Source: Promethearchaeota archaeon
GTDB lineage: Archaea; Asgardarchaeota; Lokiarchaeia; Sigynarchaeales; SOKP01
Direction: 5' to 3'
NCBI GenBank assembly: GCA_014729315.1
Contig: WJKD01000858.1
Span: 1 to 17,637, forward strand
DNA: 17,637 bases
Position 1 is the stretch's first letter; every line of letters begins with the position of its first letter. A program made the translations under genes and the position numbers. Shown here in pieces: positions 1 through 7,260 of this stretch. Below the pieces are notes generated by a model, which worked only from the letters and a program-made list of their open reading frames with translations, did no database searches and was not told the origin of the DNA.

Positions 1-100
1 GATCAAAAGCGTATATCTTTTTATCTTTCCAATATTGAATCCATTTTTTCTGAACTTCGCTAAACTTAAATCTTTTTGGATAAGTAGTGGTGTCGTTCAT
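1..100 (-). CDS. valS: Valyl-tRNA synthetase, N-terminal fragment (cut by window edge)
   Basis: The minus strand encodes 33 codons from an ATG at 100 down to the window edge. The peptide contains YPKRF near residues 7-11, then KKWIQYW and KKIYAFD. The pattern P-K-R, K-W-x-x-Y-W, I-Y-x-F-D is what archaeal class Ia valyl-tRNA synthetases carry at their very N-terminus, ahead of the Rossmann catalytic domain. The enzyme charges tRNA-Val with valine in the cytoplasm. Only the start is present, so HIGH and KMSKS motifs and the editing domain cannot be seen. IleRS has a similar N-terminal W-x-x-x-W pattern, but the PKRF start fits ValRS better. A TATA-like box lies about 45 bp upstream, and the gene sits downstream of the tRNA-Ala gene on the same strand. 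Confidence 0.7.
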   Translation of the reverse strand, partial: MNDTTTYPKRFKFSEVQKKWIQYWKDKKIYAFD

Positions 101-145
101 TTTTACTCTTTAAAGATCGGTTTTTGATTCGATTCTCGATGTTGA

Positions 146-155
146 GATTTATAAT
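146..155 (-). promoter_or_regulatory. Candidate TATA box for the ValRS gene
   Basis: Read on the minus strand this is ATTATAAATC. It lies between the tRNA-Ala 3' end and the ValRS start. At the usual archaeal spacing of about 26 bp, transcription would begin near position 123, giving a leader of about 23 nt. This suggests the synthetase need not depend on read-through from the tRNA. Confidence 0.45.
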
Positions 156-200
156 ATGTGTTAGTGGACCTGACGGGATTTGAACCCGTGACCTCTTGAA

Positions 201-232
201 TGTTCGGATATTCAGCGATATTCTGAAGATCT
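201..232 (-). other. Anticodon-loop tRNA intron (bulge-helix-bulge)
   Basis: This is a 32-nt intron at the canonical 37/38 site. All parts of the splicing motif are visible: exon helix CTTGA/TCAAG, 4-bp central helix TTCG/CGAA, two 3-nt bulges CAA and CAT, and an intron hairpin with GAT/ATC and TTCAG/CTGAA stems. Cutting after the second base of each bulge yields a normal 7-nt anticodon loop. This is the standard substrate of the archaeal tRNA splicing endonuclease. Confidence 0.9.
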
Positions 233-245
233 TGCGAATCAAGCG

Positions 246-275
246 TTTCAAGTTGGTCAGAATCTGCATCCAACA
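246..275 (-). other. Second tRNA intron, in the D arm (boundaries approximate)
   Basis: About 30 extra bases sit between the D-stem strands. Removing 275-246 gives a perfect D stem GATC/GATC followed by G26 and the anticodon stem. The excised segment folds with GTTGG/CCAAC as an intron helix flanked by ATT and AAC bulges. The central helix is imperfect (GCAG/TTGA, three of four pairs), so this is a relaxed bulge-helix-bulge. The presence of extra sequence is certain; the exact cut sites are inferred. Confidence 0.65.
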
Positions 276-318
276 ATCTGCGACTGATCTACAGGCCCAT
301 ATTTATGAAACAAAATGT

Positions 319-328
319 TATATTTAAA
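319..328 (-). promoter_or_regulatory. TATA box of the tRNA-Ala gene
   Basis: The minus strand reads TTTAAATATA, centred about 26 bp upstream of the first base of the tRNA at 298. This is the expected archaeal TBP-binding position for a tRNA transcript starting at or just before G1. Confidence 0.6.
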
Positions 329-424
329 AATCAAATCTAGTAAAAATAATTTATTATTTTATCTAAATATAGGTCCTTCTAAATAATCTTCAATACTAAA
401 TTTAAGAAAAAGAGGAGAGCGTTT

Positions 425-1264
425 TCATTGTGTAAATTTCGTAATCTGATAATTATTTTGTGGGGAATATAACAAATCCTTTTTATTCTCATCCTGAAAT
501 CTTTTAATCGCTAAATCTAAGTAGGTATTATTGCTATCGATTCCAACAAATTTACGCTTGAGTACGCTCGCTACTATCCCAGTAGTTCCGCTCCCCATAA
601 AAGGATCGAGTACCTTATCACCCTTTTTTGACGAAGAGGCAATAATTCGGTTTAATAATTCTATAGGCTTTTGTGTAGGGTGTTTGCCGTGCTCTTTTTC
701 CGATTTCGGAATTAACGGAATAGACCACACGCTTCTCATTTGTTTATTTTTATTTTTAAGTTTGTCTTTTGAATTATTCCAATGCTTCGTTTTTTTGTAA
801 TTGAAAGTGTGATTAGATCCTTCGGCTTTCCGAGCCCATATCACAATTTCGTGACTATGTGTAAAATAGCGACAAGACAAATTTGGGGGTGCGTTTGGTT
901 TATACCAGACAATATCGTTTATAATATCGAACTTATTTTTTTCTAATAAATATCCGACTTTGTATATTATATGAAGAGTACCTGATATCCAGATGCTTCC
1001 ATCATCTTTCAACACTCGTCTGCATCCTTTTAACCACTGATCTATGAATTCGATATCCGCTTGAAAACCCTTGCTCTTATCCCAGTCGCCTTTATTGACG
1101 CTCACCATCTTCCCTGATGAGCATGTAATGCCTCCATTTGATAGGAAGTAGGGCGGGTCCACAAAAATTAACTCAAAATGGTTTTCTGGTAACTCCTTAA
1201 GTATCTCCTGTGCTTGTCCACGATATATTATAAAATTATTTTCTTGAAAGTAAGGTTTAATCAT
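425..1264 (-). CDS. Beta-class DNA N6-adenine/N4-cytosine methyltransferase (DpnA-like)
   Basis: A 279-residue S-adenosylmethionine-dependent DNA methyltransferase. The catalytic motif DPPY is at residues 36-39 and precedes the AdoMet-binding motif DPFMGSGTTG at 220-229. That order defines the beta class. HPTQKP (195-200) and the downstream VGID (240-243) are also typical. The stretches DPPYFLSNGGITC, GDWDKS, ISGTLH and NLSCRYFTHSHE match, from memory, the M.DpnA / M.DpnIIB type that modifies adenine in GATC, including single-stranded DNA; the site is therefore a guess. The length is normal and no key motif is missing. No restriction endonuclease is visible nearby, so it looks like an orphan methyltransferase. 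It is transcribed away from the MoxR-VWA operon across a 142-bp shared intergenic region. Confidence 0.88.
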   Translation of the reverse strand: MIKPYFQENNFIIYRGQAQEILKELPENHFELIFVDPPYFLSNGGITCSSGKMVSVNKGDWDKSKGFQADIEFIDQWLKGCRRVLKDDGSIWISGTLHIIYKVGYLLEKNKFDIINDIVWYKPNAPPNLSCRYFTHSHEIVIWARKAEGSNHTFNYKKTKHWNNSKDKLKNKNKQMRSVWSIPLIPKSEKEHGKHPTQKPIELLNRIIASSSKKGDKVLDPFMGSGTTGIVASVLKRKFVGIDSNNTYLDLAIKRFQDENKKDLLYSPQNNYQITKFTQ

Positions 1265-1296
1265 AAAAGGGTAGCTTATTTTTTAATAATTGAGAG

Positions 1297-1339
1297 ATTA
1301 TGTTTAACTTTAATTTATTATGTTTAAAGTTATAAATTA
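1297..1339. repeat. Direct repeat and inverted repeat in the divergent promoter region
   Basis: The 11-mer ATTATGTTTAA occurs at 1297-1307 and again at 1317-1327, spaced exactly 20 bp (about two helical turns). Overlapping it, TAATTTAT (1311-1318) and ATAAATTA (1332-1339) form perfect 8-bp inverted arms around 13 bp. The region lies between the methyltransferase and MoxR starts. It could be a regulator site, or partly chance in very A+T-rich DNA. Confidence 0.45.
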
Positions 1340-1369
1340 TTCACTATTAAATATTTATTAAAAGGAATC

Positions 1370-1387
1370 GCATTGATTTATCAATGC
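1370..1387. promoter_or_regulatory. Perfect 18-bp palindrome upstream of the MoxR gene (candidate operator)
   Basis: GCATTGAT-TT-ATCAATGC is a perfect 8+8 bp inverted repeat ending 19 bp before the MoxR ATG. TATA-like sequence (TTAAATATTTATTAAAAG, about 1348-1365) lies just upstream, so the palindrome would sit at or just after the transcription start. That is where a dimeric repressor would block transcription. It could instead act as a small hairpin in the leader RNA. Confidence 0.45.
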
Positions 1388-1406
1388 TGTAAAAGAGCTT
1401 GAATAT

Positions 1407-2348
1407 ATGATAAATAAACAAAGATTTGAAAAACTATTTAATCAGCGTCTTATACAAGACATTACAGAAGAAAAGATTGATATCGTTTTAAGTGGACAAT
1501 ACGGGAAAGCGTTAGAATTACTTAGAGACGCGGAAGCTACGGGTCTATTTCCGGCGCTTGTTGGTCCTCCTGGGGTCGGAAAGACGATATTGTGTAGATA
1601 TTTTGCCAGTTTAAGGGCAAAGGAGAATGAATTTAAATCTTTCTACTGGTTAACGATGGACGAAAGCATTAAACCTTCGCATTTTATTGGAAGTTTCGAT
1701 CCAGCTATTACTTTGAAGAGAGGTTTCGTGCTGGAAGCGTTCAATCCAGGACCCTTATTGAGTGCTATGTTGGAAGGGGGAACATTTTTAGCAAACGAAA
1801 TAAACAGAGCCACCGAATACTCGCAAAATACCTTATTAGAGCCTCTAGAAGAAGCCTCCATAAGTATTCCTCATTTAGGAAGAATAAGGGCTGACGAGAA
1901 CTTCTTTTTTATTTGTGCGATGAATCCAGAAGAATTATCTGGAACACACAGATTATCGGAAGCTTTAAAGGATAGAATCAAGGTATGGATTAAGCTTGAT
2001 TATCCAAAAAAAGCGACAGAATTGGATATAATTAGGATAAACTTACCCGAACACTTTTCCGTTGAAGAGTCGGAATTAGAGCTCATTTATTCGATTATCG
2101 AAGAAACAAGAAAAAATAAAATTGATATAGAAGTACCTGCTTCAATACGTGCTGGAATCGCTGTGGCTAAATTACTTGGAAGAAGAAGATATTTAGAGAG
2201 AGAGGGGAAGTTAACGCAAGAAATATCAATTTACGAACATTTAGCTGACATCGCAAAACACGTGTTATTGGGGAGTATTAAGCCCAAACCAGGGGTAAAA
2301 GTAGAACATATAATAGATAGTATTATTAACAAAACATTAGGGGGTTAG
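1407..2348 (+). CDS. MoxR-type AAA+ ATPase
   Basis: A 313-residue AAA+ protein of the MoxR group. Walker A is GPPGVGKT at residues 53-60. The Walker B segment is FLANEINRA (127-135), followed by QNTLLEPLEE, the typical MoxR helix with conserved glutamates. Sensor 1 lies in FFFICAMNPEE and an arginine-finger segment in SEALKDRIKVW. The usual Walker B aspartate is Asn130; the catalytic Glu131 is kept. MoxR ATPases use ATP to remodel target proteins together with a VWA partner, as in RavA-ViaA, CbbQ-CbbO and BchI-BchD. The VWA gene starts 8 bp after this stop codon, which supports that pairing. The cellular target is not known from the sequence. The ATG at 1407 follows a candidate operator and is preceded by a weak purine-rich GAG. 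Confidence 0.88.
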   Translation: MINKQRFEKLFNQRLIQDITEEKIDIVLSGQYGKALELLRDAEATGLFPALVGPPGVGKTILCRYFASLRAKENEFKSFYWLTMDESIKPSHFIGSFDPAITLKRGFVLEAFNPGPLLSAMLEGGTFLANEINRATEYSQNTLLEPLEEASISIPHLGRIRADENFFFICAMNPEELSGTHRLSEALKDRIKVWIKLDYPKKATELDIIRINLPEHFSVEESELELIYSIIEETRKNKIDIEVPASIRAGIAVAKLLGRRRYLEREGKLTQEISIYEHLADIAKHVLLGSIKPKPGVKVEHIIDSIINKTLGG

Positions 2349-2356
2349 ATCGAGTT

Positions 2357-4855
2357 ATGGGGGTTTTTCCAGAAAATCCATGTGAATTTGCTGTGGAATT
2401 TATTCGAAAAATGAGAAAACATCCAGATATCGTCCAAATCCCCTCATCTCGACAAGTTTTATCTATTCCTAGATTAATTCTCGCCCGTTTTTACCGCAAA
2501 GGAGTAATCACTCCTAACGATTATATCGATGTAAGTACTGTTACCTCGTATCCTAGTAATCAAGAACTTGCAAAAAAGATCTCGTTTGAACTTTTATTTC
2601 CTAACTATAAAAAAGACTTAATGGATTCTTTTTTCGAAGAAGGAAAAGAACATCAACAGGATTATTTAGCAGATGAATTGTTATCAGAAGGTGAGCAAGA
2701 AGAACTTGACGATATTCAAGAGTTAATAGATGAGATCGAAATGTCAAGTTCGATTGATACCGATTTTCTTGAGAAAATTGAAAAGTTTGTAGAAGAATTA
2801 AACCAAAAGAGAAACGAAGAACCTTTCAAATCGGCCATGAATTTCTTTCCCGATGAAGCGGATCTTTACAAGGAACGAGTGACTTCTTTAGAAGAATTAA
2901 TCGAAAAAGCAAGAGAGAGAATGGAACAGATGATCAATTCTTTAGATCCAAACGATTTGAAAGCTGGTAACAACTTAGACATGAACGAATTGATTCAGAA
3001 AAAATCAAGACGTCAATGGGAAAACATCACGAGTAAAGCCCTCAATAATCAAGACATTTCAAAAGATTTAGAGGATCTTATGAATTCGCAGAACCTTGAA
3101 GATTTAATTCAGACCTCAAAATATTTAAAAGAAACAAATGCTGCTAGTGAGGACCAACTAAATCAACTTCAAAAAGCAATTGAGAATCAGATCAAAAATT
3201 TAGACCAATTATTTCAAGCCTCAAAAAATTTAGGAAATGTGCCTGATTTTAATCCCGAAGAGTTATTAAAAAATTCTCTTAATCAATCTTCTTTTGAACA
3301 TAATTTTAATCTCGCTAATTCACTTGATCAATATTTTGGAACCAATTTAAGATCTCAATTATTAGATCAACTAAGCCAAAACTCTCAAAACCTAGATATG
3401 AATCTATCCTTGGAATCGCTGGCTGACAGCGCTTACGCCAACAAATCTTGGAATCAACTTTTCAACCAAGCACTTCAGAACGCTATAAAGAATGCGATGA
3501 ATAAGCAAAAGAAATCTGAAGAATTTAAAAATCTCTCTCATCAACTTCAACAACTGTCTAATTCTTGTCCCAATATGCATTGTAGTCAGAAAATGAATCA
3601 GAAAATCCCCGATGTTGTAAAAAAAAGCTTAGAATCTTGTGAAACGCCCTCGCAATTAAAGGATGTTACTGAATTTTTAAGAAAAATTGGATTGGATCCT
3701 CAATCTCAAGATATTGAAGATATGGGAAAAAAATTAGGAATGTCCGAAGATGAAATATACGAACTTATCGAACCAAATTACCAGCTTTTGAAGAAACTTA
3801 TAGATAAAAGCGTAAGCGATTTTGAAAGAATTAGTAATTTAATGAACCAAATAAAGGATCAATTGAATAAAGACCGAATTAAAGAATTAACCGCAAGCGC
3901 GTTAGCTTCAGACAACCGAGATGCATTGGGTGCTTTAGGACATTTTGATTTAGACACCGCTTTAAATAGCGCTCAGCAAATAGGTGGCGAAGAAGCACAA
4001 GATAAAATGATTCAATGTTTAGGTGCGGGAAGTGGTGAGAATCTTTTGAAGCAATGGTATATTCATAGAAAACATTTACCAGCAACCGCAAAATCGAAAG
4101 TAAAAGAACTTGCGAAGAAGATGTTAATTGAATTAGGTATTTTCTACTCGAGAGCACGATTAGGAAGTTCCACAACTGGACCAATGCCTATAAACATTGT
4201 GAGACCATATGCGATAGGAGACGATTTTGAAAATATCGATTTGGAAGAGACTATTAACAACATTTTAGAAAAAGGAAAAAAATTAGATCATATTAATTAC
4301 GATGATTTTTATGTGTACGAAACTGCTAAAGGAATGAGGTCGGCTTGTTTTGAATTGGACATTAGTGGATCCATGTCGGGCGATAAACTGGCATATATGG
4401 CGATCTGCGTAACGATGTTGTGTTATGGGATGAGGAAGGATGAGATTGCGGTTACCTTTTTCGAATCTGACACCCATGTCTTAAAAGAAATGGACGAAAA
4501 GATTGATATGGAAAAACTAGCTGATGAATTACTTACTGTAACCGCAAGAGGAGGTACGAGAGTACAGAGAGCGCTCGAATGGGCCCGACGTCAATTTAAA
4601 GAAAAATCCAGCTCACGCGAAAAGTTAAATGTGCTCTTCACAGACGCAGAGATTTACGATCTAAGAGAGGCAGTAGAGAAATTAAGAATTTTTAGATCAA
4701 TGGGCGTCGATTTCATATTAGTTGTTCCCGAAACTTCCTTTAACTTAAAGGATGCAGAACGAATCGTTAAAATCGCCGGTGGGCAGCTCCTCACGATCAA
4801 AAATTGGAACGAATTTCCCGAATTAATATCAGATATAATTAAATCGAAATTTTAA
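2357..4855 (+). CDS. Large VWA-domain protein, partner of the MoxR ATPase
   Basis: An 832-residue protein in three parts. Residues 1-90 are a conserved-looking helical region (PSSRQVLSIPRLILARFYRKG). Residues 90-540 form a long, highly charged and Asn/Gln/Leu-rich helical stretch with recurring N-L-x-D-L and Q-L-Q-x-L patterns, probably coiled coil or extended. Residues about 660-832 are a von Willebrand factor A domain with a full metal-binding MIDAS: D668-x-S670-x-S672, T734 and D763. There is no signal peptide or membrane segment. VWA proteins bind partners through a Mg2+ bridged by MIDAS and act as substrate adaptors for MoxR ATPases. The C-terminal VWA is like CoxE/ViaA types, but the long middle is unusual. 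Codon use and A+T content match its neighbours. The substrate is unknown. Confidence 0.87.
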   Translation: MGVFPENPCEFAVEFIRKMRKHPDIVQIPSSRQVLSIPRLILARFYRKGVITPNDYIDVSTVTSYPSNQELAKKISFELLFPNYKKDLMDSFFEEGKEHQQDYLADELLSEGEQEELDDIQELIDEIEMSSSIDTDFLEKIEKFVEELNQKRNEEPFKSAMNFFPDEADLYKERVTSLEELIEKARERMEQMINSLDPNDLKAGNNLDMNELIQKKSRRQWENITSKALNNQDISKDLEDLMNSQNLEDLIQTSKYLKETNAASEDQLNQLQKAIENQIKNLDQLFQASKNLGNVPDFNPEELLKNSLNQSSFEHNFNLANSLDQYFGTNLRSQLLDQLSQNSQNLDMNLSLESLADSAYANKSWNQLFNQALQNAIKNAMNKQKKSEEFKNLSHQLQQLSNSCPNMHCSQKMNQKIPDVVKKSLESCETPSQLKDVTEFLRKIGLDPQSQDIEDMGKKLGMSEDEIYELIEPNYQLLKKLIDKSVSDFERISNLMNQIKDQLNKDRIKELTASALASDNRDALGALGHFDLDTALNSAQQIGGEEAQDKMIQCLGAGSGENLLKQWYIHRKHLPATAKSKVKELAKKMLIELGIFYSRARLGSSTTGPMPINIVRPYAIGDDFENIDLEETINNILEKGKKLDHINYDDFYVYETAKGMRSACFELDISGSMSGDKLAYMAICVTMLCYGMRKDEIAVTFFESDTHVLKEMDEKIDMEKLADELLTVTARGGTRVQRALEWARRQFKEKSSSREKLNVLFTDAEIYDLREAVEKLRIFRSMGVDFILVVPETSFNLKDAERIVKIAGGQLLTIKNWNEFPELISDIIKSKF

Positions 4856-4860
4856 ATGTG

Positions 4861-7224
4861 ATGAATGAAATAGAATCACTCTCAAAGAAAATAATTGAAA
4901 TCTTTGGAAAAAACTCGTATAAGAAAGCTCTTGACTTTCCAAAAAACAAAATTACTATTATTCATTTTTCAGAGAACCCTATCAAAATAAATTCTATTAT
5001 TTTAGACAATGATCGGGAATTTCATCTCATAATTGATCAAGCTAATAAAGAAATTTATCATGATTGTCCATCATTTTTAATTCATTCAGAAAGAGAAAAG
5101 AAGATTTGTAGTCACTTCATTAAATTACTTTTATTATTAAAAAAATCGGTTAGTCTTTATATTTTAAATAATTTTAGCGATTATAGCCTGACTTCCGAAG
5201 ATTTTGGTTCTACTAAAAAAAGCAGCAATTTTTTAATGCTTGCTGACGCTTGTTTCGAAAACGAAAATTGCATCGAAGGACTTTCTTACTTAAATAAAGC
5301 AATAATTAATCAATGCGATTGTGAAAATATCATTGAGAGGTTTTTAGAAAAAGCAATTGCAAATCATCTTTATCTCGAGTTATTTGAATTTTTAGAGTAT
5401 GGATACGAAAACGAGTTAACTTCTTATCTTGACAATTTTAATAAATTGATAGAAAAAGCATTCAAAAAATTCTTGAATTCGCTACCTCAATATTCGTTTT
5501 TTAACGTATTGAATATTATAGAATCTCTTAATAAAATCTTCGAATATAATAATCTCTCCTTTCTTACCGGCGCTAACTTTATTCAAAAATTTAAAGAATT
5601 AGTAAAAAGTCCAAATGTTAACGAAAAATATTTCGCAATCCTTTTCATAAAAAAGAATTATGACAAATTGATAGAAATAAATTCTCAATTTGAAAACCTC
5701 TTAAATCAAAGTTATTTTAAAAGTTCCAAGCAAGAATTTTTAAATTATTTTTTGGATGAAATCGAAAATCTCGCATTAATCGACAAATTAAAATTAATGA
5801 AATCTCAATTCGAGATATTAGATATTCCAAAAAATAGGTTTTATAAGGAATATAAAAAATACAAAAGCGAAATTAAAGAACTTGAAAAGAAAGTATATTT
5901 AAAAAAATTTGCTTTTTTGAAATTGCTTATTGAAAAATATGGTGTAACGAAAACTAAAGGGGAGTTTAGAAAAAAAAGAAACACTTACATAATTAAACAC
6001 AGCGAAGAGAATCTTAACAATCCAGTGTATAAATATATTATTTCTCACATAGGGTTTTATGGACCCGAACACAAGACAATTAAATCAACGGATATTGGGA
6101 TAAATCATTTAATTATAAAAGAATTATTCTCAGATAATCTTAGTAATCATCCAGACATATTTTATTACAAAAAACAATTTTGGGGCGATAATAGCGAAGA
6201 TTTTAGGATAAATGTAATGGACGGCTTTTCTCTTATTAGCAAAAAAATGAATTATAAATACGACATTGATAAAAATTATTCTAATTTAAAAGAAATTATG
6301 ATTATTGAGTGGGATCTTGCTCACAAACCTCGACTTGGAAGTATCGTAAGCGCCTATGGGTCTCAAATAATAATTCCAGACCAAAATAATTTTTTATTCC
6401 ACGACCTCAAACCATTTGATTTATGCTATTGTAATAAAACACCCGTAAAAATTGAAGGTAATATCATTAAGACGGTCAATATCATCTCCAAATGCTCGTT
6501 TAGAGATGCTATTGAAAGCATCTCAAAAGGAATGGAATATATAGAGGGTTATTATCCCTTATCTCTTGTAAAATCAGTTTTAAGCAAATACGTGGATCCT
6601 TTTAAAGCTTATGAAGTGGCGGCGTCTAACCCCAATAAGATTTTTATACCCAAATATTCAGAATTTCTCAAAATATTTAGGGAATTTTTATTTGATTTTA
6701 TCAATCGAGAAAAAGAATATGTTTTCGAGCAATTTAAATCAAATCCAGAAAAAAGAGTTAACCAAATTCTAATATTGTTAAATTTAAATAAAGAACTTGA
6801 AGGTTTAAAATTAGATTTTTCTGAAGTTTTTAAAGATTTAATTTTAAAGACTTCTAATATTAACGAATTTAAGATTAAATTTTTGAATAAAATACATACC
6901 ACGGTAAAAGAAATTATAAGTAAAAAAGAAATTGGGAGCACTTCAGCTTTCAACTTGAAAAAATTACACAATACTTCTTTCTTTAAATATTCTAACGAGA
7001 TTATAAAGATGCGAAAAAAAGAATTTGAAAAAAGTAAGATTAAAAAAATATATAGTGAAGGAAGGCTGTTTTACGATCTAACTGAAATTTTCGAAACTTA
7101 TTATGGCCAAAAATTTTCGAAAATCTTAAATATTAACCCGAACATACCGATAAATCCTGAAAAATTTAAACAATTCTCTAACCTTGCCTCAAGATTAGAC
7201 CTAAGCATTAATAAATCTGACTAA
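4861..7224 (+). CDS. Large protein with N-terminal SWIM-like zinc finger, third gene of the MoxR-VWA operon
   Basis: About 787 residues, not recognised as a whole. Near residues 60-92 (counting from the ATG at 4861) is H67-x-C69 ... C83-x-H85 within a YHDCPSF ... KKICSHFIKLLLLL context. That resembles a SWIM zinc finger (C-x-C-x(n)-C-x-H) with the first Cys replaced by His. The rest is mostly predicted helix, very rich in Lys, Asn, Ile and Phe, with a possible TPR-like helical stretch near 120-200. No membrane segment is obvious. SWIM fingers bind DNA or protein. It begins 5 bp after the VWA stop, so it is almost certainly co-transcribed. A GTG at 4858 is an alternative start; an ATG at 4856 is in another frame and meets TGA at once. 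MoxR, VWA and SWIM genes are known to cluster in some prokaryotes, which supports a shared complex. The biochemical role is unknown. Confidence 0.75.
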   Translation: MNEIESLSKKIIEIFGKNSYKKALDFPKNKITIIHFSENPIKINSIILDNDREFHLIIDQANKEIYHDCPSFLIHSEREKKICSHFIKLLLLLKKSVSLYILNNFSDYSLTSEDFGSTKKSSNFLMLADACFENENCIEGLSYLNKAIINQCDCENIIERFLEKAIANHLYLELFEFLEYGYENELTSYLDNFNKLIEKAFKKFLNSLPQYSFFNVLNIIESLNKIFEYNNLSFLTGANFIQKFKELVKSPNVNEKYFAILFIKKNYDKLIEINSQFENLLNQSYFKSSKQEFLNYFLDEIENLALIDKLKLMKSQFEILDIPKNRFYKEYKKYKSEIKELEKKVYLKKFAFLKLLIEKYGVTKTKGEFRKKRNTYIIKHSEENLNNPVYKYIISHIGFYGPEHKTIKSTDIGINHLIIKELFSDNLSNHPDIFYYKKQFWGDNSEDFRINVMDGFSLISKKMNYKYDIDKNYSNLKEIMIIEWDLAHKPRLGSIVSAYGSQIIIPDQNNFLFHDLKPFDLCYCNKTPVKIEGNIIKTVNIISKCSFRDAIESISKGMEYIEGYYPLSLVKSVLSKYVDPFKAYEVAASNPNKIFIPKYSEFLKIFREFLFDFINREKEYVFEQFKSNPEKRVNQILILLNLNKELEGLKLDFSEVFKDLILKTSNINEFKIKFLNKIHTTVKEIISKKEIGSTSAFNLKKLHNTSFFKYSNEIIKMRKKEFEKSKIKKIYSEGRLFYDLTEIFETYYGQKFSKILNINPNIPINPEKFKQFSNLASRLDLSINKSD

Positions 7225-7260
7225 AGCCCCGATTCCATAAATATTAACTAAATTTTATTC

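Larger units (their letters stand above)
165..298 (-). tRNA. tRNA-Ala (anticodon CGC) with two introns
   Basis: Read on the minus strand. The acceptor arm is GGGCCTG / CAGGTCC plus discriminator A, with the G3-U70 wobble that is the classic alanine identity element. The T arm is ACGGG-TTCAAAT-CCCGT. The variable loop is AGGTC. The anticodon arm is CTTGA / TCAAG, with loop TTCGCA+T once the 32-nt intron at 232-201 is removed, giving anticodon CGC (236-234). The D-arm region (10-26) is about 30 nt too long, and removing 275-246 restores GATC-AGTCGCA-GATC-G. The predicted mature length is 72 nt. CCA is not encoded. The D loop is short (7 nt) and lacks the usual GG pair, which is odd. The anticodon intron is firm. 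The exact D-arm boundaries could shift by one or two bases. Confidence 0.9.

Noticed and set aside
229..273. tRNA anticodon arm TTGGA-TGCAGAT-TCTGA, giving anticodon TGC or CAG
   Set aside because: The loop lacks U33, the arm leaves the 3' half too long, and the CGC alternative has a perfect bulge-helix-bulge intron plus normal stems.
531..800. Plus-strand open frame opposite the methyltransferase
   Set aside because: It lies entirely antisense to a gene with complete family motifs and shows no domain of its own.
2657..3977. Asn/Gln-rich middle of the VWA protein considered as tandem repeats
   Set aside because: Similar short motifs recur (N-L-x-D-L, Q-L-Q) but with no fixed period or nucleotide repeat, so I call it compositional bias.
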